64,000 bases of DNA from Cryomorpha ignava. GTDB taxonomy: Bacteria; Bacteroidota; Bacteroidia; Flavobacteriales_D; Cryomorphaceae. Each line of letters opens with the position of its first letter. Position 1 is the first letter of the stretch. The notes below the pieces were generated by a model that saw nothing but the letters and a program-made list of their open reading frames with translations, ran no database searches and was not told the DNA's origin. Location of the stretch: the NCBI RefSeq assembly GCF_010686655.1, contig NZ_JAAGVY010000011.1, forward strand, positions 1-64,000, read 5' to 3'. Made by a program: the position numbers and the translations under genes. This document shows positions 1 through 11,982 of this stretch, one piece after another.

Positions 1-63
1 GGTACTCTCTCAAAGCTAGCGACTTTTTCTCCCCATAATTTTCCTCGCGACTCTTTTCTCCCT

Positions 64-127
64 CGCGACTAGAGACTAGAGACTAGCGACTCGCGACTCT
101 CTTGCAGCTTAAAGCTTACAGCTAAAC
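64..127. repeat. Heptad repeat array (gactaga/gcgactc type, then agcttaa type)
   Basis: Successive 7-bp words such as gcgacta, gagacta, gcgactc follow one another without spacers from about 64. After a short break three words of the agcttaa/agcttac/agctaaa type follow (107-127). The same two word families recur far away in the window (29638-29731, 42002-42100, 43750-44378, 53224-53362). The array lies beyond the terminator of the minus-strand gene at 225-842. No gene is visible in 1-150. Confidence 0.75.
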
Positions 128-150
128 CAAACCTACCAAAACCAAAAAAG

Positions 151-178
151 AAAAGCTCCGCGAAAAAACGGAGCTTTT
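151..178 (-). terminator. Rho-independent terminator of the FnIII protein gene
   Basis: A perfect 10-bp inverted repeat (AAAAGCTCCG / CGGAGCTTTT) encloses an 8-nt loop. On the minus strand it is followed by a T-rich run. It lies 46 bp beyond the stop codon of the minus-strand gene ending at 225. A-runs and T-runs flank both sides, so it could work in both directions. Confidence 0.8.
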
Positions 179-224
179 TTCCTCTATCTACACATAGAGG
201 TGAGGGTTAGCCAAATCGGGCAGT

Positions 225-842
225 TTAGGCTGCCATGACCATAGCCGGATCGCTATACGGACTCATTCCGGAGGCGCCCAGGGCACGCACACGAAACCAG
301 TAGTATTTTCCCGGTTGCAGGTTGTCGATTTGGTGATTGGAGCGCGAAGTGTAGGCGGTGTGAATCCAGTCGGCCGTTTGGTTGATCGGATCTTGCGAGC
401 TGACCTCCACGACGTATTGATTGCTTCCGCGAACTACTGCCCAGGTGAGGTTTACCCTTCCCTCCATGTCGCTTCTCATTGCTTTCAACGCGGCAGGACG
501 ACTCAATGAGGTAAGTGGTACCGGCGTTTTACTCAATTCGAATCCCGAACTCAATATGTCTGAGTCGTTTTCTGATGTGAGCTGTACGTAGCTCCCCAAT
601 TTACGCAGAATGTATCTTACCTCTTTTTCCTGCTCCTTGCGGCGCGCTATCGCACTGCGGTCGCCCATATTCGAAGCCGTAATTCTGATCTCCAGTTCCG
701 TACTGGCGGCTGCTAAATCTGCCAGTGCGGGTACTGGGTTGCTAAACACGGGATTGCCCGTCAACTTTGTTTCTACATCGATTGCTTTTGCAAGCAAATC
801 ACTTGGCTTAAGTCTGTCTAAGCCTATTTTTAATCGTTTCAT
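225..842 (-). CDS. Small fibronectin type III domain protein
   Basis: This 205-residue protein has no visible signal peptide. The C-terminal part (about residues 113-205) reads as one fibronectin type III domain: a Trp in LTWAVV, a YVVEVS strand, then the typical YYWFRVRALGASGMSPYSDP ending. The N-terminal part is charged and helical (KRLKIGLDRLKPSDLLAKA, then an Arg/Lys/Glu-rich stretch near residues 60-80). Short proteins with this layout are common in Bacteroidota, and I know of no established function for them. The gene stands alone, starts at ATG 842 and is followed by a good terminator at 151-178. A structural or adhesive role is only a guess. Confidence 0.7.
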   Translation of the reverse strand: MKRLKIGLDRLKPSDLLAKAIDVETKLTGNPVFSNPVPALADLAAASTELEIRITASNMGDRSAIARRKEQEKEVRYILRKLGSYVQLTSENDSDILSSGFELSKTPVPLTSLSRPAALKAMRSDMEGRVNLTWAVVRGSNQYVVEVSSQDPINQTADWIHTAYTSRSNHQIDNLQPGKYYWFRVRALGASGMSPYSDPAMVMAA

Positions 843-1600
843 AATAAATAATTAATATAATTAAATGTTTCTGTCCTCTTAATCGATTCTTTCCTCTTTT
901 GCTGCTGCCGAAAATTTGCCTTCATCGCCACCGCGTGTATACCCACAGTTGCCAATCCAGCCTTTTTATCTAGAATTTCTTCGGTTGTATAAGGCCTGAC
1001 TAACAGACCCTAAACAGCGTAAAAGACTATCACAATTTTCAAGAACGTTTGAGCGCCTTGCTCGACATTATATACCCTATTCCACCAGTCGAAGTTTCGA
1101 TTTTTGATTTACACGGCAATGTGTATAAGTTTTTTAAGAGATTATAATAGTCTGATAGTTAGATATATAAATAAATGATAGATTTTATGCCTACCAAACA
1201 TCCATAAAGGAATTGTTTGGATTTTAATTTAAAATAGAAAAAGTTTAAAACCGCTTTCCACAGTAAATACTGGAACTTTTAGCGATTCCGGCATTCCGGT
1301 TTCAAAATTGTTAATAACTAAAATCAGCCATCAGATTTAACATTTGATCTAAGTCATTGCTTGTTAAGCATGTAAAGCTCATAAAACAGGTTTCAATGCT
1401 TTTATTAGAGAAATTTAGGGGTAGCGACGTGCAAAAACGCAACCTTTCCTGAACCGGCTGATTGGTATGGGGTACAGCGCATCTGTACCTGCTTTCCGAA
1501 CCAGGACTCCGATTTCTAAAAAGCGAACCTTGGTGCCCATTTGAATTAAAATCCGGTCGGAAGTTCCAAAAATCCACTTTTGAAAACAGAAAAGGCAATT

Positions 1601-1655
1601 ACTTGCTTCGCTGCATTTCGACTGCGCTCAATGACCACGTGAAATCGCTACGCTA
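1601..1655. repeat. Interspersed motif containing TTTCGACTGCGCTCAATG
   Basis: This roughly 50-bp stretch recurs with few changes at 55016-55068. Shorter related pieces (TGAGCTTGTCGAAATG orientation and variants) occur near 29808-29870, 34395-34460, 43690-43722 and 47505-47540. No reading frame is associated with it. Confidence 0.65.
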
Positions 1656-1745
1656 AGTTACCCAAACCAAAAAGGGACTTCCCCAAAGCAAAAACCCAAT
1701 ATCAAAAAGCAAAACGACATGACCCCAAACCAAAAAGCTAAGCGC

Positions 1746-1871
1746 CTTAATCAAAATGTCAACGCATCAAAGCAAAAAGCCAATACCCAAAAACAAATCG
1801 ACAACACACAAAAACAAATCGACAACACACAAAACCAAAAAACCAAGTGACAAAACCAAAATGACAACCAG
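1746..1871. repeat. A-rich heptad repeat array (caaaaac/aaatcga/caacaca)
   Basis: Words of 7 bp follow each other. From 1788 the order is caaaaac, aaatcga, caacaca (twice, making a perfect 21-bp tandem repeat), then caaaacc, aaaaaac, caagtga, caaaacc, aaaatga. Because 21 is divisible by 3, the plus-strand frame here reads as a repeated KNKSTTH peptide, which creates a spurious open frame. Confidence 0.8.
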
Positions 1872-2313
1872 CATTTTGCAAGCGTGGAATGGACGAGTGC
1901 AAAAGCCAATCAGCCTAAACCAAAATCCTATTGGCATAACCTTAAAAACCAAGCGGAGCAGTGTCTCGGAAAGCAGGCGGAATGATTATCTGCCGGGGGT
2001 AGCAATATGAACGGTCTGGAAAAGCAGCATATTAGGCTTACGTCACCCATCCCGGTAACTCGAATGATGGGGCAGTACGAGTGAGATTTTTATTAAAGGC
2101 ACCACCGGCAAACCCGCGGGTTAGCTATTCCTTATGTTTTGAGCGGCCGGTGATCGAACTGATTGGAAAGGTTCTACTTTAGTGAAAGATTGATGAGACG
2201 GCGGTAAAGCTGGAGTTGTATTTAAAAGAAGAGGTTTGTTCCAGATTCAGAAAATTAGGTATCGTTACTATTGTTGGAAAATGTCAATGTACGTCATGAA
2301 GCATTGAGCTGTC

Positions 2314-2348
2314 CAAAAACAAAAAACCAAGAACTAAAAACTAAAACC
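2314..2348. repeat. Short A-rich heptad array
   Basis: Five consecutive words are visible: caaaaac, aaaaaac, caagaac, taaaaac, taaaacc. The first three are nearly the same, in the same order, as words in the array at 1746-1871, so the two are probably related. The array lies about 110 bp upstream of the polysaccharide operon. Confidence 0.75.
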
Positions 2349-2459
2349 CTATTTTCGCTCAATGGATTTTTGGGAATGACTCCTTAACCTTATTTATTTC
2401 CCCCTATGCCTCTGGTCTAAGACAAAGACGCCTCGCACCATGTGTAAAAACACGAATCT

Positions 2460-3149
2460 ATGAAAGTAGCTATCTCTCAATCAAACTACATACCCTGGAA
2501 GGGATATTTTGACATGATTGGGAAAAGTGATGTCTTCGTACTCTATGACGACATGCAATACACCAAAAGAGATTGGCGAAACAGAAATAAAATAAAAACA
2601 CCAAATGGATTGATTTGGCTTACGATTCCTGTTAATGTGAAAGGGAATTATTATCAAAAAATTAGTGAGACTCGAATTTCTGAACCAGGTTGGGCAAAGA
2701 AGCATTTAAGATCGATTGAATTAAATTATAAAAAGGCTGCTTGTTTCGATTCTGTTTTTCCAATTATCGAGAGTTGGTACAATGAAGTAGAAAACTTTGA
2801 ATTTTTAAGTGAAGTCAGCCATTTTTTTCTTGAAAATGTGTGTAATCAGTTCGGTATTCAAACTCAATTGGTAAATTCGTCAAAATATGATATCAAGGGC
2901 TCTAAAACCGATGCATTGATTTCGGTATTGGAACAGATTGGAAATGTGGATACTTATATTTCCGGACCTGCGGCCAAAGATTATATGGAAATGGACGAAT
3001 TTGCAAAACGCAATATTGAAGTGGAATGGATGAATTACGGAGCTTATCCCGCGTATCGGCAGCTCCATAATGGATTTGAGCATAGGGTTAGTATTATCGA
3101 TTTAGTGCTCAATTCTGGATTTAATAGAGACCTTATTCTACAAAAATGA
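2460..3149 (+). CDS. WbqC-like family protein
   Basis: This 229-residue protein matches the WbqC-like family from the first residues (MKVAISQSNYIPWKGYFDMI, then DDMQYTKRDWRNRNKIK and WLTIPV). WbqC-like proteins occur in O-antigen and capsule clusters of many bacteria. Their exact reaction is not settled to my knowledge, and they often accompany amino-sugar or acyltransferase genes. There is no signal peptide or membrane segment, so it should be cytoplasmic. It opens an operon in which each gene overlaps the next by a few bases; its stop overlaps the next ATG at 3146. Confidence 0.85.
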   Translation: MKVAISQSNYIPWKGYFDMIGKSDVFVLYDDMQYTKRDWRNRNKIKTPNGLIWLTIPVNVKGNYYQKISETRISEPGWAKKHLRSIELNYKKAACFDSVFPIIESWYNEVENFEFLSEVSHFFLENVCNQFGIQTQLVNSSKYDIKGSKTDALISVLEQIGNVDTYISGPAAKDYMEMDEFAKRNIEVEWMNYGAYPAYRQLHNGFEHRVSIIDLVLNSGFNRDLILQK

Positions 3150-3766
3150 GAGACGAGCTAAAATTAACTTCAGATTACTATACCAAAAAGATTCTTGAGC
3201 ATGGAGCCAATCCAAAAGGAGTTGATTGGAATGGAGAGGAATCTCAATTTGTGCGGTTTGCTCAATTGGCAAAAGTCTTTTCTTCTTTTGAAGGAACTTG
3301 TGCGGATATTGGTTGCGGGTATGGAGCGTTTTTAGATTATCTGTCTGTTATAGGAGGTAAAGATTTAGCCTATACGGGTTATGATCTTTCTCAACCCATG
3401 ATAGAAGCCGCAAAAGAAAAACATAAAAATCAAGAAGGTCTTTTTAAGTTAATCAACACAATTTCAGAGATAGAAAAAGTTGATTATGCTGTTGCCAGCG
3501 GAATTTACAATGTGCGGCAATCTATAAGTGATGGGCAATGGAAGGAATATATTTGGGAGAGCTTGAATGAAATAAATGGCATTGTGAAGAAAGGGTTTGC
3601 ATTCAATATTTTGACTGCCTATTCAGACGCTGATAAAAGGAGAGACTATCTTTATTATGCTGAACCGGAAGAGGTGTTTGCGTTCTGTAAAAAGGAATTT
3701 TCGAGAAATGTTTCACTACTTCACGACTACAACTTATATGAATTCACTATAATTGTGCGAAAATGA
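3146..3766 (+). CDS. Class I SAM-dependent methyltransferase
   Basis: This 206-residue protein has a Rossmann-type SAM-binding motif I (ADIGCGYGAFLDYL, residues about 53-66), followed by the acidic strand end YTGYDLSQPMIEAAKEK. It probably methylates a sugar or sugar-linked group of the surface glycan, but the acceptor cannot be read from sequence. It overlaps the WbqC-like gene and the NeuD-like gene by 4 bp each (ATGA), so it is translationally coupled. A C-terminal FTIIVRK strand closes the fold. Confidence 0.82.
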   Translation: MRDELKLTSDYYTKKILEHGANPKGVDWNGEESQFVRFAQLAKVFSSFEGTCADIGCGYGAFLDYLSVIGGKDLAYTGYDLSQPMIEAAKEKHKNQEGLFKLINTISEIEKVDYAVASGIYNVRQSISDGQWKEYIWESLNEINGIVKKGFAFNILTAYSDADKRRDYLYYAEPEEVFAFCKKEFSRNVSLLHDYNLYEFTIIVRK

Positions 3767-4425
3767 GTAAAAAGCTAATCCTTTTCGGTACGGGTGATAT
3801 CGCACAGATTGCCAAAGATTATTTTGAGTGTGATACAGAGTATAAGGTTGTTGCATTTTGTCTTGACAAAGATTTTATACAAGATGAAACCTATGAAGAA
3901 AGGCCATTGGTAGCTTTTGAAAACATAGAAGAAGTATATCCGCCTGATGCACATGACATGTTTATAGCATTGAGTTATACTGAGATGAACCGACTGAGAC
4001 AACGAAAATTTGATGAGGCATTGGCCAAAGGTTATAATCTCCCATCTTACATTAGCCCCAAAGCCACTTATTTAAGTAAATATGCCTGTGGCAAGAATTG
4101 TTTTATATTTGAAGATAATACCATTCAGCCGTACGTGAAAATTGGGGATAATGTCACTCTTTGGAGTGGAAATCATATCGGACATCATTCCGAAATTTAT
4201 AGTCATAATTTTATAAGTTCACACGTTGTTATATCAGGACATTGTGAAATTGGTTCGTACTGCTTTTTAGGTGTGAACAGTACTTTGGCACATAATGTGA
4301 AAATTGCTGAAGGGAGTTTGATCGGAGCGGGTGCAATAATCACAAAAGATACTGATCTTGACGGTGTCTATGTTGCTCCAAGAACAATAAAATTAGATAA
4401 ACCAAGTACAGCATTCAAACTGTGA
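3763..4425 (+). CDS. NeuD/PglD-like sugar O- or N-acyltransferase
   Basis: This 220-residue, two-part protein has a Rossmann-like N-terminal domain (LILFGTGDIAQIAKDYF, residues 4-20) that in this family binds the nucleotide sugar. The C-terminal left-handed beta-helix (about residues 95-220) is built from hexapeptide repeats such as IGDNVTLWSGNHIGHHSEI and carries the His pair GHH typical of acetyl transfer. PglD-type relatives acetylate the 4-amino group of UDP-linked sugars. The WecE-type aminotransferase at 7906 could supply such a 4-amino sugar (inference). It overlaps both neighbouring genes by 4 bp. Confidence 0.82.
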   Translation: MSKKLILFGTGDIAQIAKDYFECDTEYKVVAFCLDKDFIQDETYEERPLVAFENIEEVYPPDAHDMFIALSYTEMNRLRQRKFDEALAKGYNLPSYISPKATYLSKYACGKNCFIFEDNTIQPYVKIGDNVTLWSGNHIGHHSEIYSHNFISSHVVISGHCEIGSYCFLGVNSTLAHNVKIAEGSLIGAGAIITKDTDLDGVYVAPRTIKLDKPSTAFKL

Positions 4426-5360
4426 TAGACAAACCTCTCATTAGTGTTGTGTCGCCTGTTTATAGGGCCGAAGGAATTGTTGCCGAGCTGGTTTCAAGAA
4501 CGAAAAAAGCACTTTCTGAGATTACAGAGGAATATGAAATACTTCTGGTCAATGACGGAAGTCCAGATAATTCATGGGAGGAAATTAGAGCTGAAGCTAA
4601 TTTAGATCAAAGAGTAAAAGGAATCAACTTAAGCAGGAATTTCGGTCAGCATCAGGCTTTATTGTGTGCCTTGCAGTTATCAAAAGGCGATTACGTAGTT
4701 GCAATGGACTGCGATCTTCAAGACAATCCGGAATTTATCCCTGAGCTTTTCTTAGAAATCCAAAAAGGATTTGATCTGGTTTATACTTCTAAAAAGCGCA
4801 TTGGACATTCGCGTAATAAGAATGTATTCGCTTTTCTGTTTAATAAAGTCTTCAATTATCTAATTGATTCTCCACAGCAGGCATCCAGTTCTGATGTAGG
4901 AACATATAGTATTCTCAGCAGAAAGGTGGTAGATGCATTTTGCCAAGTGAACGATTACGAGCGTCATTACCTTATGACCTTAAGATGGCTCGGATTCGAT
5001 AGTAGTACAATAACTATAAGTCACAACAAGCGCAAAACCGGAAGAAGCTCTTATACTTTCGGTAAATTACTCTTACACGCTATTAATGGAATTACTTATC
5101 AGAGTGACAAGTTGCTTAGACTCAATATAACGGTGGGCTTTATTATTGCGACTGTAGCCTTTCTGGCTGGACTCATTATAATTATACTTTATTTTACACA
5201 AGGATTTTTGAGTGGCTGGACCAGTATGATTGTAACATTGTTTTTTATGCTGGGTGTTTTACTCATAAGTGTAGGGATACTAGGCATTTATATAGGAAAG
5301 ATTTTTGATCAAGTCAAAGATCGGCCAAAGTTCATTATTAAAGAGATAACGAATCAATGA
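4422..5360 (+). CDS. GT2 glycosyltransferase with two C-terminal membrane helices (DPM1/GtrB-like)
   Basis: This 312-residue protein has a GT-A domain: ISVVSPVYRAEG at the N terminus, the nucleotide-binding VNDGSPDNSW, and the metal-binding DCDLQDNP around residue 105. Two hydrophobic helices follow (about 233-257 and 268-292). This is the layout of polyprenyl-phosphate sugar transferases such as DPM1, GtrB and ArnC. It probably loads a sugar onto undecaprenyl phosphate at the inner membrane. The start is GTG at 4422, overlapping the previous stop (GTGA). Confidence 0.85.
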   Translation: MIDKPLISVVSPVYRAEGIVAELVSRTKKALSEITEEYEILLVNDGSPDNSWEEIRAEANLDQRVKGINLSRNFGQHQALLCALQLSKGDYVVAMDCDLQDNPEFIPELFLEIQKGFDLVYTSKKRIGHSRNKNVFAFLFNKVFNYLIDSPQQASSSDVGTYSILSRKVVDAFCQVNDYERHYLMTLRWLGFDSSTITISHNKRKTGRSSYTFGKLLLHAINGITYQSDKLLRLNITVGFIIATVAFLAGLIIIILYFTQGFLSGWTSMIVTLFFMLGVLLISVGILGIYIGKIFDQVKDRPKFIIKEITNQ

Positions 5361-6151
5361 GATCATACGGTTTTAATATAGAAAGTGGTTCTCAACAGGG
5401 ACTCCTTTTTGAAGATATAGAAAGAAAGGGATATTCGTTGCTAAAGTCTTTAATTACTTCTGATGCTGCCGCTGATTTTTGCAATTTATTAGAATCCGTT
5501 TATGAGAAACAGTGTGAGGAATTTGGACTTAAAGAGCTGGAGTTAATAAATGAATTAAATATTGTTAGATGTCCTTTGGGCTATAAAAATGATTTTCTGA
5601 AGTTGGCTTTAAATGAGACAATCCTGAATATTGTTGAAAGCGTAATAGGTAAAGAGTTTCAATTGCACTTACAAAATGCAGTTATAAACAGAGCAAATAG
5701 TCAGCATCATCAATCTGCATGGCATAGAGATTTACCTTATCAAAATTGGGTTTGTTCTAAGGTTCTTTCTATAAATGCTTTCTTTTGTTTGACCCCTTTC
5801 AATATTGAAACGGGTGGGACCCAATTTATTGAAAGTTCTCATCTTTCCGAAAATATTCCGAGTAAAGAGTTTATGGATAAACATGCCAAAACGCTAATTG
5901 CTGAACCGGGGGATGTAATTATATTTAATTCAATGCTGTTGCATCGGGCTGGTCAAAACGTCTCGAATATGGACAGATTTGGAATAAATCATGTTTATAC
6001 AGTTCCGATTATTTCTCAGCAAATTGATCTACCAAGATTTTTAACCAAGGAGAATATTGAGGACGCTGTTAGTAGAAAGATATTGGGGTATAAATATGAA
6101 TCCTCGGTATCTGTGAATGATTATAGGCTCAAAAGAATGAATAAAAAATAA
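5357..6151 (+). CDS. Phytanoyl-CoA dioxygenase (PhyH) family protein
   Basis: This 264-residue protein is a predicted Fe(II)/2-oxoglutarate-dependent oxygenase. The metal-binding triad is visible as H123-x-D125 (WHRDLPYQNW) and H196 (LLHRAGQN). R207 (MDRFGINHVY) is a candidate 2-oxoglutarate contact. Family members hydroxylate small molecules, lipids and sometimes sugars. Its position between a lipid-sugar GT2 and a glycosidase-like protein, with 4-bp and 1-bp overlaps, suggests hydroxylation of a glycan or its precursor, but that is inference. Confidence 0.82.
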   Translation: MRSYGFNIESGSQQGLLFEDIERKGYSLLKSLITSDAAADFCNLLESVYEKQCEEFGLKELELINELNIVRCPLGYKNDFLKLALNETILNIVESVIGKEFQLHLQNAVINRANSQHHQSAWHRDLPYQNWVCSKVLSINAFFCLTPFNIETGGTQFIESSHLSENIPSKEFMDKHAKTLIAEPGDVIIFNSMLLHRAGQNVSNMDRFGINHVYTVPIISQQIDLPRFLTKENIEDAVSRKILGYKYESSVSVNDYRLKRMNKK

Positions 6152-7077
6152 TGACTTCGGTTTCCTATGGTCGTATTTTTGACCCAGCCAATGATCTTCC
6201 CACAGGTTATACACATGCCTCAAATCCTGTTGGAATAGTGGTTCCCGGGAGTGAAAGTTTAATAAGAATATTTTTTTCTTCCCGTGATACATCCGGTAAA
6301 TCGCATGTCTTTTCTGCAGACTATAAATTTGAGAATAGGAAGTTTGGACTTTTGAGCACGTCAATAAAACCAATCTTATCACCTGGAGAACCCGGACTTT
6401 TTGATTGTGATGGCATTTCGGTCGGATCTGTTGTAATGGATGAAGAAGTTTTACGGCTGTATTATGTTGGCTGGCAATTACAAAAATCAGTACCTTGGAT
6501 CAATACGATAGGTTTAGCACTTTCAGATGATTTTGGCAAGTCATTTACAAAATCGGGTCGTGTACCTGTTATGGATCGGTCTGAGGAAGATCCATTCTCC
6601 ATGTCTTATCCATGGGTAGAAAAAGTCAATGATAGGTATGAGATGTGGTACGGTTCAAATCTTGTTTGGGGTAAATCTAAACAAGATATGCTACATGTGA
6701 TTAAACGTGCAAATAGCGTAGACGGGAAACAATGGGTAAGAAATAGCGCAGATTTATTTCAGTTGACAAAAGATATGACAGCCATGTCACGACCATCCGC
6801 TTTGAGAACTTCAGATAAAACCATTCTTTTATTAAGCATTAAAGATGGAAATAATAATTATGGTATTTGGCAAGCACAAACTATCAATGAAATTGATTGG
6901 GATTTAAAGAAAATGGAGATCGAATCTACAGGTTTATGGGATGAAAAATCTCAATCTTACGGCTCGTTTTTTATTTTTGAAAATACTGTATTTATCCTAT
7001 ACAACGGAAATGAGTTTGGTAAAACTGGCTTTGGAGTTGCGGAATTAGAATTATCTGACCGTAAATTCACAGTATAG
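6151..7077 (+). CDS. Predicted beta-propeller protein, glycosidase-like (GH43/GH32-like fold)
   Basis: This 308-residue protein has repeating blade-like segments with typical five-bladed propeller phrases: RIFFSSRDTSGKSHVF, LRLYYVGWQ, GLALSDDFGKSFTK, YEMWYGSNLVWG and VFILYNGNEFG. There is no signal peptide, so it should act in the cytoplasm. Proteins of this sort are found in O-antigen clusters beside glycosyltransferases; whether they cut, transfer or just bind sugars is not known to me. Its start overlaps the previous gene by one base, and its 3' end overlaps the convergent methyltransferase by 27 bp. Confidence 0.68.
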   Translation: MTSVSYGRIFDPANDLPTGYTHASNPVGIVVPGSESLIRIFFSSRDTSGKSHVFSADYKFENRKFGLLSTSIKPILSPGEPGLFDCDGISVGSVVMDEEVLRLYYVGWQLQKSVPWINTIGLALSDDFGKSFTKSGRVPVMDRSEEDPFSMSYPWVEKVNDRYEMWYGSNLVWGKSKQDMLHVIKRANSVDGKQWVRNSADLFQLTKDMTAMSRPSALRTSDKTILLLSIKDGNNNYGIWQAQTINEIDWDLKKMEIESTGLWDEKSQSYGSFFIFENTVFILYNGNEFGKTGFGVAELELSDRKFTV

Positions 7078-7830
7078 AATCATAGATTTATCTGAATTCC
7101 TAAATGCCGTTTGAAGTAAATGAAACGGATATAACACAATTGGATTCAAAACCATTTTATAATACTTTGGAAACTCAGTCTTTAAATAGACTTGACGATT
7201 ACTTGATTGTATCGTTTTGGACTCCATTGTAAAATTTGCTTTTTGCGATTCGTTTTTGGTGATAATTTTATTGCTTAACTGCAAAAGTAAATTCGATAAG
7301 GGATAGGTAAGCCCTGCCAGTTGAGCCACCTCTAAATTATTTTTTTTCGCAATTTCGTGAAAACAGTTTCTGGTATATCTTTTAAAGTGACCAGCAATTT
7401 CATCTTCAATACCCCAGTATTTCATTTGAGCAGGAACTAATGTGATTATTCTACCATTTGGTTTTAACAAAGAGATTGCTTTGGCAAAATAATCATCCAC
7501 TTTATTGTTGGGTAAATGTTCTATTACCATTGAAGAAAAAATAATATCAAATTTAGAATGGATCTCAATTTCAAAGTAATCTTGATTTACTACACTATAT
7601 TTGTTAGAATCAACATATTTTTGGTTGTGTTTATTGTTGCGATCGCATGACGAAGTATTTAGATCAATACCTATTCCTTCAAGTCCTAATTCTAATAGAA
7701 TATTTGAAAATATTCCGGTACCTGCACCTATATCAAGAAAAGAAAGAGGTTTATTTTTAAGGCCATTTATTCTTTTTCTTAAATATGTTTGTTGTAAAAT
7801 TGTACCTGGTGCGATTTCGAAGGAATTCAT
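7051..7830 (-). CDS. Class I SAM-dependent methyltransferase
   Basis: This 259-residue protein has a clear SAM-binding motif (LDIGAGTGIFSNIL, about residues 32-45), the acidic GIGIDLN, and the post-motif FDIIFSSMVIEHLPN followed by LLKPNGRIITLVPA. This is the UbiE/Methyltransf_11-like pattern. It is the only minus-strand gene in 2460-13131. It runs into the end of the beta-propeller gene, and its start is 75 bp from the divergent aminotransferase. The substrate is unknown; a glycan or lipid carrier is likely from context. Confidence 0.82.
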   Translation of the reverse strand: MNSFEIAPGTILQQTYLRKRINGLKNKPLSFLDIGAGTGIFSNILLELGLEGIGIDLNTSSCDRNNKHNQKYVDSNKYSVVNQDYFEIEIHSKFDIIFSSMVIEHLPNNKVDDYFAKAISLLKPNGRIITLVPAQMKYWGIEDEIAGHFKRYTRNCFHEIAKKNNLEVAQLAGLTYPLSNLLLQLSNKIITKNESQKANFTMESKTIQSSNRQVYLKTEFPKYYKMVLNPIVLYPFHLLQTAFRNSDKSMILYCEFTVR

Positions 7831-7905
7831 CGATGTGTATGATTTAAATGGATTGCCAAATTAAAAAGATTCGGCACAATATGAATACAAATAAAGTCTT
7901 GGATT

Positions 7906-10509
<2,604 letters not shown>

Positions 10510-10510
<1 letters not shown>

Positions 10511-11916
10511 TGTCATTTTTAGATATTCTCTTAATAATCCTGTACTTGCCGCTTTGCCTTTTTATTGGGAAGCAGATAAAGAATAAGCATCGGAATAATC
10601 CATTGTATCAAAAATGGTTTATGAAGGGGTTGTGGGCGAAACTGCTTGGTGGGCTTGCCTTTGCGCTTGTATATACCTTCTATTATGAATACGGAGGCGA
10701 TACTCGGTCTTATTTTCGGGATAGTGGGAAACTGGTTGAGGCATTATTTATAAGTCCAGCTATATATTGGGACGTAATGCAACATAGTTTTGAGAATATT
10801 AGTGCCGAAGCGCTGGATGTATTAAGGCGAATGTTATTTCACGATCCCCGGGAATATTATGTAGTGAATTTTGTTTCTATTTTTAATTTCCTTGGCTTTG
10901 GTAGTTATTTCTCAATGACGTTATTAGTAGCACTTTTTACTTACTGGGGAGTTTGGCATTTCTTTTTGTTGTTGGTAGAAAAATTTCCAAAGATTGAAAA
11001 GCAAATGGCATTTGCCGTGTTGTTTATTCCTTCAGTGTTTTTTTGGGGTTCGGGAATTAGCAAAGATTCCTTAATCTTATGTGCAGTGGGATTAATATTA
11101 TATCATGTAAATCAGATTGCATCGGGAAAGTTTTGGCAGTTTGGGTCATTACTCATCATTGGGGGCGCATCTTATTTTATGTTTGTGGTTAAAGCTTATG
11201 TTTTGATCTCTTTATTGCCTGCAATTATTTTGTGGAGAACGCTGCACTTAAGGGATAAAATTAAAAACAGTTATATACGCGCTGCGATTCTGCCCTTGGT
11301 AGGGGCAGTTTCTATTTTTGCAATGGTTTACACTCTTAATTTTATGGCACAGTATAATAAAACGTATTCTATGGACAGTTTTGTAGATACCGCCCAGAGT
11401 ATGCAAGGGTGGCATTATGTTGAAGGAGAAAACTCTGGAGATAATCACGGTCGCGGATCAAGTTATACGCTAGGGGCGTACGACGAAAATTCCTGGCAAG
11501 GTATGCTAAAGATATTTCCGGCTGCAGTAAACGTTACCTTTTTCAGACCATATATTTGGGAAGTAAAGAATGCAGGTATGTTAGCGCAAGCTTTTGAAAG
11601 TCTCGTTTTTCTCTTATTTACACTCTTTGCGGTATTAAAAACCGGGCCTATAAAGGTTTACCGTTATATAAGTAATGATTCTTTCTTGTTGATGTGTGTA
11701 GTATTTGCGATTTTCTTTGGATTCGCAGTAGGATTTTCCTCTTATAATTTTGGTGCCTTATCGAGATATAAGATTCCAGCTGTGCCGTTTTTTATTGCTG
11801 CTTTATTTATTATCCGACACAAAGCTCGTGAAGCGAAAATGGTTGGATATGTCAAGGCTCGTCAAAAAAGAGAATTTCGGGAAGGAAGCCAAGCTGTACC
11901 TGGTTTTGCGAGATGA
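10510..11916 (+). CDS. Polytopic membrane protein with GGDTRSYF motif
   Basis: This 468-residue protein has about ten predicted membrane helices, starting with LDILLIILYLPLCLFIG (residues 4-20). After helix 2 it has YEYGGDTRSYF, matching the GDTRSY of the gene before it. A large outer loop around residues 280-340 is rich in Gly, Asn and Ser (GWHYVEGENSGDNHGRGSS). Relatives sit in polysaccharide loci of Bacteroidota; a function is not known to me. A heptad array begins inside its stop codon and fills the spacer to the next gene. Confidence 0.6.
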
Positions 11917-11977
11917 GTAGTGCGTATTTAGTATGGAGTAGTGAGTATAGAGTAGTTAGTATAGAGTAGTGAGTTGT
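11915..11977. repeat. Heptad repeat array (gagtagt/gagtata) filling an intergenic spacer
   Basis: Nine consecutive 7-bp words run from within the stop codon of the membrane-protein gene to 6 bp before the GTG start of the next gene: gagtagt, gcgtatt, tagtatg, gagtagt, gagtata, gagtagt, tagtata, gagtagt, gagttgt. The same word family appears in reverse orientation inside the next gene (12566-12600). Confidence 0.85.
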
Positions 11978-11982
11978 AAGAT

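Larger units (their letters stand above)
843..2459. other. Gene-poor spacer of about 1.6 kb
   Basis: I see no convincing gene here. The left part (850-1300) is AT-rich with no clear structure. A copy of an interspersed motif lies at 1601-1655 and two A-rich heptad arrays lie at 1746-1871 and 2314-2348. Open frames at 1311-1598 (minus) and 1756-2010 (plus) do not look like proteins; the latter is made by the heptads. The stretch 2010-2300 could be a decayed gene, but I could not read a family in it. Confidence 0.6.

Noticed and set aside
1311-1598. Minus-strand frame of 95 codons
   Set aside because: The composition is unlike a folded protein, there is no family resemblance, and it lies in a decayed AT-rich spacer that overlaps another equally weak plus-strand frame.
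1756-2010. Open frame of 84 codons with KNKSTTH repeats
   Set aside because: The peptide repeat comes directly from a 21-bp (3 x 7) heptad repeat, the rest has no protein character, and it lacks a promoter or neighbours.
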